Positions 55,162 through 62,940 of a stretch of 64,000 nt of DNA are shown in pieces. The notes under the pieces were generated by a model that did not search any database, was not told where the DNA came from, and saw nothing but the letters and a program-made list of their open reading frames with translations. Location of the stretch: assembly GCA_023460175.1 (NCBI GenBank), contig JAEWRC010000080.1:45056-109055 (forward strand). The letters are read 5' to 3'. The position numbers and the translations under genes are program-made. The DNA comes from Actinomycetes bacterium. GTDB taxonomy: Bacteria; Actinomycetota; Actinomycetes; Mycobacteriales; Mycobacteriaceae. How positions within the stretch are numbered: position 1 is the first letter of the stretch; every line of letters begins with the position of its first letter.

Positions 55162-56409
55162 TTACCGGTACGGCTCGAAGGGCCGTAGCGCGTCGGGTTG
55201 TTTGCCGGTACTGATCTGCTCGGCGAGCAGCCGGCCTGTGACAGGGCCATGCGCGAGGCCCCACATTCCGTGTCCCCCGGCGACGAACACTCCGTCGTCG
55301 AGCCGGCCGATCAGCGGCAGTCCGTCCGCGGTGACGGGGCGCGGGCCGACCCAGACGTCGTGCATCCGGTCCCAGTCCACGCCGTCGAGCATGCGGGCGG
55401 CCGATTCGGCGACCGCGCGCACTCGCGCCGTGTCGATGGGGTCGTCGGGTCCGCGGAACTCCATGGTGCCCGCCACCCGCAGGCCGTCCCGATACGGCGT
55501 GCACGCGACCCGCTGGGTCGGCAGGTAGATCGGGCCGGGAATGGGGCGATCGACCGGAACGGTGAACGAATAGCCCCGTCCCGCACGGACTTCGGCGCGC
55601 ACCCAGCGGTGCGTCAGGTCGGGCAGCCAGGCGCCGGTGGCCAGCACCACCGCGTCGGCGGTCAGCATCTCGCCGCCGAAGGCGTGCACCGCGGCCTGAC
55701 CGCGGTAGTGCGTGATGTCGGTGACGCGCAGTTCGCGGATCGCCGCGCCGCGCTCGGTGACCGCGCGGCCCAGGGCGGTCACGAAATGCCCGGGGTCGAC
55801 GTAGCGCTGATGCTCGACGGCCAGCCCGATGGTGGCCGAGTCCGCCGCCAACGGAACCCGTTCGCGCAGTTGCGGACCCGACAGTTCGGTGACCTCGACG
55901 TGCTGACCGGCGTCGCGCATGTCCTGCAGCTCGCGGCGCAGCTCCTTGGCCTGGCCGGCGTTCTCGAACAGCGCGGTGATCGCCGCGTCGGTGCGCGGGG
56001 CGTCGACCCCGTTGCCGATCAGGACGTCGTAGGCCTCGAGGCACTCCTCGTTGAGCGGCACATTGGCCCGAATCACCTGGTCGGTGCGGGACCGCCGGCA
56101 GTTCAGCGCGAACTTGGCCAGGAACCGCAGCAGACCGACGTCCGCGCTGAGCGGGATGTGCAGCGGCGCCGACCGGCTGAACAGGGATTTCAGGCCGTAG
56201 CGCAGCACCGAGGGCTGGTTGAGCGGGATGGTCAGCGCGGGTGAGATCCACCCGGCGTTGCCCCAGGACGCGCCGGCGGCCACGCCCTCGCGGTCGACGA
56301 CGGTGACCTCGATGCCGCGTTCCTGCAGGAACCAGGCGGTGGAGAGGCCGACGATCCCGGCGCCCACGACGACCACAGAGCGCGGGCCGCCGTCGATGCG
56401 CTCGGCCAT
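55162..56409 (-). CDS. D-amino acid dehydrogenase (DadA-like)
   Basis: A 415-residue FAD oxidoreductase. I start it at the ATG at 56409, behind GGGGAGGTG; a longer frame to 56511 crosses the operator palindrome. The FAD motif VVVVGAGIVGLSTAWFL is followed by VDREGVAAGASWGNAGWISP, typical of DadA, and the C-terminal GHGMWGLAHGPVTGRLLAE completes the fold. It would deaminate D-amino acids (for example D-alanine) into the respiratory chain. A PucR-type regulator gene lies upstream on the same strand, with inverted repeats between them. Confidence 0.87.
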   Translation of the reverse strand: MAERIDGGPRSVVVVGAGIVGLSTAWFLQERGIEVTVVDREGVAAGASWGNAGWISPALTIPLNQPSVLRYGLKSLFSRSAPLHIPLSADVGLLRFLAKFALNCRRSRTDQVIRANVPLNEECLEAYDVLIGNGVDAPRTDAAITALFENAGQAKELRRELQDMRDAGQHVEVTELSGPQLRERVPLAADSATIGLAVEHQRYVDPGHFVTALGRAVTERGAAIRELRVTDITHYRGQAAVHAFGGEMLTADAVVLATGAWLPDLTHRWVRAEVRAGRGYSFTVPVDRPIPGPIYLPTQRVACTPYRDGLRVAGTMEFRGPDDPIDTARVRAVAESAARMLDGVDWDRMHDVWVGPRPVTADGLPLIGRLDDGVFVAGGHGMWGLAHGPVTGRLLAEQISTGKQPDALRPFEPYR

Positions 56410-56487
56410 CGTGTCACCTCCCCTGGTAGTTGAGTCCCCGTAGTTGTGTCCCCCACAGTCGTTACTTCCATGATGAGGCAGCGATGA

Positions 56488-56512
56488 CCACACCTCATGT
56501 GGGCTGCCCACA
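56488..56512. promoter_or_regulatory. Overlapping inverted repeats between dadA and the PucR gene
   Basis: CCACA-CCTCA-TGTGG (56488-56502) runs into TGTGGGC-T-GCCCACA (56498-56512); the second is a perfect 7-bp-arm palindrome. The block lies about 80 bp upstream of the dadA-like gene and just past the end of the PucR gene, so it probably controls dadA. Confidence 0.6.
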
Positions 56513-56539
56513 ATGGAGACCCTGCAGATTGTGGCGCTG

Positions 56540-58036
56540 CTACAGCGCTGCGAGCTCGATCATCAACGCCATCCGCTTGCGGGGATCGCTGAGATCCACC
56601 CGCGCCACCCGAATCAGCTTCCGCAGCCGATTCCGCACCGTGTTCTCGTGCACTCCGAGGATCTCCGCGGCGCCGGCGGCGTCCCCCTGGGCCTCCAGCC
56701 AGGCCCGCAGCGTCACCACGAAGCGGGTGCCGTTGTCCTCGTCGTAGCGGAGGAGCTCGGCGACCGGGCCGCGCGTGGGCCCCCGGCCCGAGCCCGCGGC
56801 CGCCCGCAGCCGCTGCAGCAGAATGTCGTCCCAGCACTCGTCGTACCTGGGCGGATCGCCCCCGGCGGCCTCGTGCAGCGCCAGGCACTCGTCGGCCTCG
56901 CGCCGCGCGGCGACCAGCTCGTCGGCGGTGGCCGGGCCGCTGATCCCGGCCCACAGCGTCGCCGATTCCGGCAGCGCGTCGTCCAGCGCAGCCACCCACG
57001 AGCGGGCCGCGTCGTGGGCGGCGTCGAGCGGCAACACGGTGTAGACGATGTTCTCCACGACCGCGCTGCGACCGGGCCGCGACCAGCCGAAACCGGCGGT
57101 GGCCTGCTCGAAGGCCATCAGCAGCGCGGTGTGCGGCTCGGTCTCGGCCCGCGGGCGCACCGCGATCACCTGCAGCGACCCCGGCGGCAGGCCCAGGCGG
57201 CTCGCCAGGCTCGCGGCGTCCGGGGTGCCTTCCAGCAGCCGGATCACCGCCTCGGACTCGACCTGGCGCTCCAGGTCGGCGCTGGCCCGCGAGCGCAGCA
57301 GGTGCAGCGCCACCGTGCGGGCGCCGTCGGCCAGCGCGCGCCGCGCGGCCCCGCGCAGCGTCCGCGGGGTGCTCACCCACACCGAACCCAGCAGTTCCCG
57401 GCCGACCCGCACCGCGACCACCATGCGCCCGCGCATCCCCGACTCGTCCTCGGCGGGGATGAAGAACGGCTCCTCGCCGGCCATCAGCCGCGCGTACACC
57501 CCGCGCTCGACGAACAGCCGGCGCAGCGACTCGGGGGCGCGCCGCCCCAGGATGGTCTGGGTGCGGACGGGGTCGGCGTCGACCTGCCCGCGGGAGTAGG
57601 CCAGCAGGTTGGAGTGGCGGTCCTCGATGGTCAGCGGCGCGCCGATGGCGTCGGCCAGGGTGTCGGCGAGCGCGAACAGGTCGGTGGGTCCGCGGCCGGA
57701 CTCGGTCTCGCGACCCTCGAGCACCAGGCCGTAGACCACCGCGGCCAGCTCGCTCCACGGCACCGACGGCTCGACCTGCAGGACGGCCACGTCGTCGGCG
57801 TCGGCGCTGCCGTCGGCCCGCACCAGCACCGCGGTGGCGCCGACATCGCGCGCCAGCCGTACCCCGTCGGCCACCGAGGCCGCGCCGAGGGCCAGCAGCA
57901 CGTCGCCGGCCACCTTGGGGCCGGGCGGTTCGGGCAGCACCACGCTGCGCAGTTCGGTCGACCGGGGCACCGCGCCCAGCCGCGAGACCACGCCGTACCC
58001 GCCGAGCACGTTGACGAGCCGGTCGAGGGTGATCAC
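56540..58036 (-). CDS. PucR-family transcriptional regulator
   Basis: A 498-residue regulator. Residues ~1-130 are the PucR-type N-terminal ligand domain (MITLDRLVNVLGG), the middle is a CdaR/GGDEF-like region (about 270-400), and the C-terminus is an HTH: LEAQGDAAGAAEILGVHENTVRNRL. PucR relatives usually activate nitrogen- or amino-acid-use genes when substrate is present. The downstream dadA-like gene, with a strong palindrome in its leader, is the obvious target. It is divergent from the UspABC-like importer, with only 30 bp between the starts. Confidence 0.88.
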   Translation of the reverse strand: MITLDRLVNVLGGYGVVSRLGAVPRSTELRSVVLPEPPGPKVAGDVLLALGAASVADGVRLARDVGATAVLVRADGSADADDVAVLQVEPSVPWSELAAVVYGLVLEGRETESGRGPTDLFALADTLADAIGAPLTIEDRHSNLLAYSRGQVDADPVRTQTILGRRAPESLRRLFVERGVYARLMAGEEPFFIPAEDESGMRGRMVVAVRVGRELLGSVWVSTPRTLRGAARRALADGARTVALHLLRSRASADLERQVESEAVIRLLEGTPDAASLASRLGLPPGSLQVIAVRPRAETEPHTALLMAFEQATAGFGWSRPGRSAVVENIVYTVLPLDAAHDAARSWVAALDDALPESATLWAGISGPATADELVAARREADECLALHEAAGGDPPRYDECWDDILLQRLRAAAGSGRGPTRGPVAELLRYDEDNGTRFVVTLRAWLEAQGDAAGAAEILGVHENTVRNRLRKLIRVARVDLSDPRKRMALMIELAAL

Positions 58037-58066
58037 CTTCGCAGCCTATCCAGGTTTAATGTCCCC

Positions 58067-58936
58067 ATGCCCAGGCGCGCACGATCCACCGCAGTGGGCT
58101 ATGCGTTGTTGGCGCCCAGCCTGTTCGGCGTGCTCGCGTTCCTGCTGCTGCCGATGCTGGTGGTGGCGTGGTTGAGCCTGCACCGCTGGGATCTGCTGGG
58201 CCCGATCAGCTATGTGGGACTGGACAATTGGCGCTCGGTGCTCGCCGACCCGGTGTTCGGCAATTCACTGCTGGTGACGCTGGGGTTCATCGCGCTGGTG
58301 GTGCCGATGCAGATGGCGCTGGGTCTGGTGGCCGCGGCGCTGCTGGCGCGGGAGTTGCCCGGCAGCGGGGTGTTTCGGACGCTGTACGTGTTGCCGTGGG
58401 TGTGCGCGCCGCTGGCGATCGCGGTGCTGTGGCGCTGGATCCTGGCGCCCACCGACGGCGCGGTGGCCACGGTGCTGGGCCGGCAGATCGACTGGTTGAC
58501 CGACCCGGGCCTGGCGCTGCCGGTGGTCTCGGCGGTCACGGTGTGGTCCGGGGTGGGCTACACGACGCTGTTCTTCGTCGCGGGCATGCTGGCGATCCCG
58601 CCGCAGGTGCACGCCGCCGCGACGGTCGACGGGGCGTCGTCGTGGCAACGCTTCTGGCGGATCACGCTGCCGATGATGCGGCCCACGTTGTTCTTCGTCG
58701 CGGTGACGGGGGTGATCAGCGCCGCCCAGGTCTTCGACACCGTGTACGCGCTGACCGGCGGTGGGCCCCAACACCGCACCGATCTGGTGGCCCACCGGAT
58801 CTACGCCGAGGCGTTCGGGGCGGCCTCGATCGGGCGGGCCGCGGTGATGGCGCTGGTGTTGTTCGTCATCCTGGTCGGGATCACCGTGGCGCAGCACCTC
58901 TACTTCCGGAAACGGATCAGCTATGACCTCACCTAG
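58067..58936 (+). CDS. Sugar ABC transporter permease 1 (UspA-like)
   Basis: A 289-residue permease of the MalF family, with six membrane helices. The cytoplasmic EAA loop that contacts the ATPase is AATVDGASSWQRFWRITLP near residue 190. The start is the ATG at 58067. The order permease-permease-binding protein with no ATPase gene is that of uspABC (Rv2316-Rv2318) of M. tuberculosis, which takes up amino-sugars. The next gene starts 14 bp before its stop. Confidence 0.85.
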   Translation: MPRRARSTAVGYALLAPSLFGVLAFLLLPMLVVAWLSLHRWDLLGPISYVGLDNWRSVLADPVFGNSLLVTLGFIALVVPMQMALGLVAAALLARELPGSGVFRTLYVLPWVCAPLAIAVLWRWILAPTDGAVATVLGRQIDWLTDPGLALPVVSAVTVWSGVGYTTLFFVAGMLAIPPQVHAAATVDGASSWQRFWRITLPMMRPTLFFVAVTGVISAAQVFDTVYALTGGGPQHRTDLVAHRIYAEAFGAASIGRAAVMALVLFVILVGITVAQHLYFRKRISYDLT

Positions 58937-59738
58937 ATCGTGGCTGATCTACCTGGGCCTGGTGGTGGGCGCGGTGATCACGCTGGCGCCGTTCTCGCTG
59001 GGGCTGCTGACCTCGTTCACCTCGGCCGAGCAGTTCGCCACCGGATCGCCGCTGTCGTGGCCGGACCCGCCGACGCTGGAGAACTACTCCGGGCTGGCCG
59101 GTTTCGGCTTCGGCCGGGCCCTGGTGGTGACGGCGTTGATGACCGCGGTGATCCTGGTGGGCCAGTTGACGTTCTCGGTGCTGGCCGCGTATGCGTTCGC
59201 GCGGTTGGAGTTTCCCGGCCGCGACACGCTGTTCTGGGTGTACATCGCGACGTTGATGGTGCCGGCCACGGTGACGGTGGTGCCGCTGTATCTGATGATG
59301 GCCCAGTTGGGGCTGCGGAATACGTTCTGGGCGTTGGTGCTGCCGTTCGTGTTCGGCTCGCCGTACGCGATCTTCCTGCTGCGTGAGCACTTCCGCGCAA
59401 TACCGCGGGATCTGGAGCGGGCCGCGCGCATCGACGGCGCCAACACGCTGGATGTGCTGGTGCACGTGGTGTTGCCGGCGTCGCGGCCGATCCTGGTGAC
59501 GCTGGCGGTGATCACGGTGGTGTCGCAGTGGAATTCGTTCATGTGGCCGTTGGTGATCACCAGCGGGTCGCAGTGGCGGGTGCTGACGGTGGCGACCGCG
59601 GGTCTGCAGTCGCAGTACAACGCGCAGTGGACGCTGGTGATGGCCGCGACCACGATCGCGATCGTGCCGTTGCTCGTGCTGTTCGTGTCGTTGCAGCGCC
59701 ACATCACCCGCTCGATCGTCGTGACGGGGCTCAAATGA
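58923..59738 (+). CDS. Sugar ABC transporter permease 2 (UspB-like)
   Basis: A 271-residue permease of the MalG family with six helices and the EAA loop AARIDGANTLDVLVHVVLP near residue 165. It forms the second half of the membrane channel with the previous gene. It overlaps the upstream gene by 14 bp and the binding-protein gene by 4 bp (ATGA), so the three are made together. Confidence 0.85.
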   Translation: MTSPRSWLIYLGLVVGAVITLAPFSLGLLTSFTSAEQFATGSPLSWPDPPTLENYSGLAGFGFGRALVVTALMTAVILVGQLTFSVLAAYAFARLEFPGRDTLFWVYIATLMVPATVTVVPLYLMMAQLGLRNTFWALVLPFVFGSPYAIFLLREHFRAIPRDLERAARIDGANTLDVLVHVVLPASRPILVTLAVITVVSQWNSFMWPLVITSGSQWRVLTVATAGLQSQYNAQWTLVMAATTIAIVPLLVLFVSLQRHITRSIVVTGLK

Positions 59739-61045
59739 GCAGACCCCGGTTCTCGACGTGGTTCGCCCTCGGCGTGGTCGCGATCATGGTGTGGCTGTTG
59801 GCGACGGCGGTGTGGCTGGGCCGGGAGAGCGCCCCGGCGGGGCGGACCGTGCTCACGCTGCGGCTGTGGGATCAACAGGTCGCCGCCGCCTACCGCGAAT
59901 CACTCGACGCGTTCACCGCCGCCAACCCCGACATCGAGGTGCGGGTCGACGTCGTCGCCTACGCCGGCTACTTCGATGCGCTGCGCACCGACGTCGCCGG
60001 CGGCAGCGCCGACGACATCTTCTGGATCAGCAACGCCTACTTCGCCGGCTACGCCGACAGCGGCCGGCTGCTACCCATCACACCGTCGCCGGACTGGGAG
60101 CCCGCCGTCGTCGACCAGTTCACCCGGGACCAAACGCTGTGGGGCGTCCCGCAGCTGACGGATGCCGGCATCGCGCTGTACTACAACGCCGAGCTGCTGG
60201 CGCGGGCCGGCGTCGACCCGGCCGTCCTCGACGAGCTGTACTGGGGCACGCCCGAGGACTCGCTGCGGCCGCTGGCCATGCGGCTGACCGTCGACGCGCA
60301 GGGCCGCCACGCCGGGGAGCCCGGTTTCGACCCCGGCCGGATCCGGCAGTGGGGCTACAACGCCGCCAACGACCTGCAGGGCATCTACCTGAACTTCATC
60401 GGCTCCGCCGGTGGCACGTTCTCGACCGGCGACCGGTTCACGTTCGACAACCCGCAGGCCGCAACGGCGTTCGACTACCTCGTCGGCCTGATCAACGCCG
60501 ATCACGCGGCCCCGCCGGCCGCGGCCACCAACGACAACGGCGACTTCTCCCGCAACCAGTTCCTCGCCGGGCGGATGGCGCTGTTCCAGTCGGGCACCTA
60601 CAACCTGGCCAACGTGGCGCAGGCGCCCTTCGAGTGGGGGGTGGCGATGCTGCCGCGCGGCCCGGCCGGGCGGGTCAGCGTCACCAACGGCATTGTGGCC
60701 GCCGGGAATTCGGCGACCAAGCACCCCGAGGCCACCCGGCGGGTGCTGGCCTGGCTGGGCAGCACCGCGGGCAACTCCTACCTCGGGGCCAGTGGCGCCG
60801 CGATCCCGGCGGTCCGCAGCGCCCAGCGCGTCTACCACGACTACTGGACGGGGCGCGGGATCGACGTCGGCCCGTTCTTCGACGTGCTCGACGGCCCCCA
60901 CCTGAGCGCACCGGGCGGCACCGGCTTCGCGGCCGGATTCGCCGCGCTCAAACCGTATTTCGACGAGATGTTCCTGGGCCGCCTGCCGGTCCCCCGCGCC
61001 TTGCAGCAGGCCCAGGAGGCGGCCAACACCGCGGCCGCGCGTTAG
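59735..61045 (+). CDS. Sugar-binding protein of the ABC importer (UspC-like)
   Basis: A 436-residue extracytoplasmic solute-binding protein, the same size as UspC. TLRLWDQQVAAAYRESLDAF opens the first lobe, and LLPITPSPDWEP and ALYYNAELLARAG are typical of carbohydrate-binding family 1. The N-terminal hydrophobic segment (FALGVVAIMVWLLATAVWLG) is followed by no lipobox Cys, so it is held by an uncleaved helix and not by a lipid. No ATPase gene follows; a shared MsmK/UgpC-type ATPase elsewhere would have to drive transport. Its stop overlaps that of the convergent peptide transporter by 4 bp. Confidence 0.85.
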   Translation: MSRPRFSTWFALGVVAIMVWLLATAVWLGRESAPAGRTVLTLRLWDQQVAAAYRESLDAFTAANPDIEVRVDVVAYAGYFDALRTDVAGGSADDIFWISNAYFAGYADSGRLLPITPSPDWEPAVVDQFTRDQTLWGVPQLTDAGIALYYNAELLARAGVDPAVLDELYWGTPEDSLRPLAMRLTVDAQGRHAGEPGFDPGRIRQWGYNAANDLQGIYLNFIGSAGGTFSTGDRFTFDNPQAATAFDYLVGLINADHAAPPAAATNDNGDFSRNQFLAGRMALFQSGTYNLANVAQAPFEWGVAMLPRGPAGRVSVTNGIVAAGNSATKHPEATRRVLAWLGSTAGNSYLGASGAAIPAVRSAQRVYHDYWTGRGIDVGPFFDVLDGPHLSAPGGTGFAAGFAALKPYFDEMFLGRLPVPRALQQAQEAANTAAAR

Positions 61046-62505
61046 TGCACACCCTCCATGTGCCGGCTGATCCACGGCGCGATCGCGAACACCAGCAGGC
61101 CGACCACCACCGCGACGGCGCCGAGGATGCCGAAGTAGGCGACCTCGCGGGCGGCGTCGTAGTACCCGGCGAGCACCCCCGACATCGCGGTGCCGAGGCC
61201 GACCGAGAAGAAGTACAGCGCCATCATCTGCGCGCGGAATGCCTCGGGGGCCAGCTTGGTGGTCACCGACAACCCGATGGGTGAGAGCAGCAGCTCGGAG
61301 ACCGCGAAGACGGCCATGATCGCGACGATGATCAGCACCGGCACCGAGCGGCCCTCCGTGCCCGCCAGCGGCACGAAACACAGGAACGCCAAGCCCATTC
61401 CGATGACGCCGTAGGCGAACTTGCGCGGCGTGGTCGGCGCGCGGTTGCCCAGCCGCGTCCACATGATCGCGAACAGCGGCGAGAGCAGGATGATCCACAC
61501 CGGTTCGAAGGAACCGATCCAGTTCGACGGCGCGGTCCAGCCGAAGAGCGACCAGTTCATCCGCTCGTCGGAGTAGACCGCGAGCACGGTGAAGATCTGC
61601 TGGAACAGCGACCAGAACACGGCGTTGGCCACGAACAGCGGGATGAACGCGCGCACCCGGGTGCGTTCCACGGCCGTCACCCGCGCGTTGGTCAGCATGA
61701 TCGCGAAGTAGGCGATCGACGCCAGCGCGATCACCACGGTGGTCACTTGCGACAGGTTGGCCAGCGTCACCCAGCCCAGCGCGACGACCACGACGATGAC
61801 GACGACGGCCCCGGCGATCACCGCGACGCTCTTGCCGACGGCGCTGCGCGGCAACGGGTTCGGCACGTCACGGCCGTGGCTGCCGAGATTGCGGCGGAAC
61901 ACCACGTACTGCGCCAGGCCCAGCGCCATGCCGACAGCGGCCGCGCCGAAGCCCCAGTGGAACCCGACCCGGGTCTGCAGCAGGCCGGTGATCAGCGGCC
62001 CGGCGAACGCACCCAGGTTGATGCCCAGATAGAACAGCGTGAAGCCGCCGTCGGCCCGCGGATCGCCCTTGGCGTACAGCGTGCCCAGCAGCGAGGAGGC
62101 GTTGGCCTTCAGCGCGCCGGAGCCCAGCGCCACCAGGACCAGTCCAACGCCCACCCCGGACATGCCGGGTAACACCGCCAGCGCGATGTGCCCGGCCATC
62201 ACCACGATCCCGCCGTAGAACACCGTGCGTTCCATGCCCAGCACCCGGTCGGCGATCCAGCCGCCCAGCACGGTGGACAGGTAGACCAGCCCGCCGTAGG
62301 CCCCGACGATGCCCGTGGCGGTGCTCTGGGCCAGGCCCAGGCCGCCGTCGGTGACCGAGTAGTACAGGTAGTAGCCGAGGATGGTCAGCATTCCGTAGAA
62401 CGAGAACCGTTCCCACAGTTCGACCCCGAACAGGTTGGTCAGGCCGATGGGATGCCCGAATACCGTGCGGCCCTGCGGCTCGGAGGAGATGTCGGCGGTA
62501 GACAT
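61042..62505 (-). CDS. POT-family proton-coupled di/tripeptide transporter
   Basis: A 487-residue membrane protein with about 14 helices. The start is the ATG at 62505 (MSTADISSEPQ). Family marks are VELWERFSFYGMLTILGYYL, a variant of ExxERFxYYG, with GGWIADRVLG and FTLFYLGINLGAFAGPLI, the second PTR2 signature. It should import short peptides with protons. It is convergent with the sugar importer and followed upstream by a small secreted protein gene on the same strand. Confidence 0.9.
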   Translation of the reverse strand: MSTADISSEPQGRTVFGHPIGLTNLFGVELWERFSFYGMLTILGYYLYYSVTDGGLGLAQSTATGIVGAYGGLVYLSTVLGGWIADRVLGMERTVFYGGIVVMAGHIALAVLPGMSGVGVGLVLVALGSGALKANASSLLGTLYAKGDPRADGGFTLFYLGINLGAFAGPLITGLLQTRVGFHWGFGAAAVGMALGLAQYVVFRRNLGSHGRDVPNPLPRSAVGKSVAVIAGAVVVIVVVVALGWVTLANLSQVTTVVIALASIAYFAIMLTNARVTAVERTRVRAFIPLFVANAVFWSLFQQIFTVLAVYSDERMNWSLFGWTAPSNWIGSFEPVWIILLSPLFAIMWTRLGNRAPTTPRKFAYGVIGMGLAFLCFVPLAGTEGRSVPVLIIVAIMAVFAVSELLLSPIGLSVTTKLAPEAFRAQMMALYFFSVGLGTAMSGVLAGYYDAAREVAYFGILGAVAVVVGLLVFAIAPWISRHMEGVH

Positions 62506-62611
62506 GGACACACCCTTGCACTCCGGGCACCGCGTCGGCGGCATATCGGCGGGGCGGACGAAAAAGGACGCGTACCCGCGGTGCGGATACGCGTCCCTCG
62601 GACCGGAACGC

Positions 62612-62656
62612 GGTCAGTCGTTCCCCGGTCAGTCGTTCCCCGGGTCAGTCGTCCCA
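62612..62656. repeat. 15-bp tandem repeat spanning the 3' end of the secreted-protein gene
   Basis: GGTCAGTCGTTCCCC occurs at 62612-62626 and 62627-62641; a third, partial copy (GGTCAGTCGTCCCA, 62643-62656) contains the stop codon of the small secreted protein gene. The stop region appears to have been copied by slippage. Confidence 0.8.
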
Positions 62657-62902
62657 GTAGGTATCGGTCCAGTCGTCGTGGCTCTGGTAGCTCACGTCGT
62701 CCCAGTAGGTGTCGGTCCAGTCGTCGTTCATGGCGGCGAACCCGACCTGCGGGGCGTCGACACTGAGCGGGGCCTCGATGCTCGCGGTGCCGGCAGTCGG
62801 GGCCGGGGCGACAGCCGCTCCGGCGGCACCGGCGCCGACGATGCCGAGACCGGTCAGGGCGACACCGACCGTGACGACTTTCCAGTGGGCTGGGCGTTGC
62901 AT
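62645..62902 (-). CDS. Small secreted protein with a C-terminal Trp/Asp repeat
   Basis: An 85-residue protein starting at MQRPAHWKVV (62902), behind an AGGAGAG site. Residues 1-35 are a signal peptide ending around GAGAAGAAVAPA. The mature part is short, Ala/Pro-rich, then carries DDWTDTYWDD twice, separated by VSYQSH (16-residue unit, 1.6 copies; DNA repeat at 62649-62679 and 62697-62727). I know no family with this motif. The acidic and aromatic repeat could bind a cation or a cell-wall partner; that is speculation. Confidence 0.7.
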   Translation of the reverse strand: MQRPAHWKVVTVGVALTGLGIVGAGAAGAAVAPAPTAGTASIEAPLSVDAPQVGFAAMNDDWTDTYWDDVSYQSHDDWTDTYWDD

Positions 62903-62940
62903 AGTGCTCTCCTGTTCGGCAGGGGTTTCTTTCTTACAGT

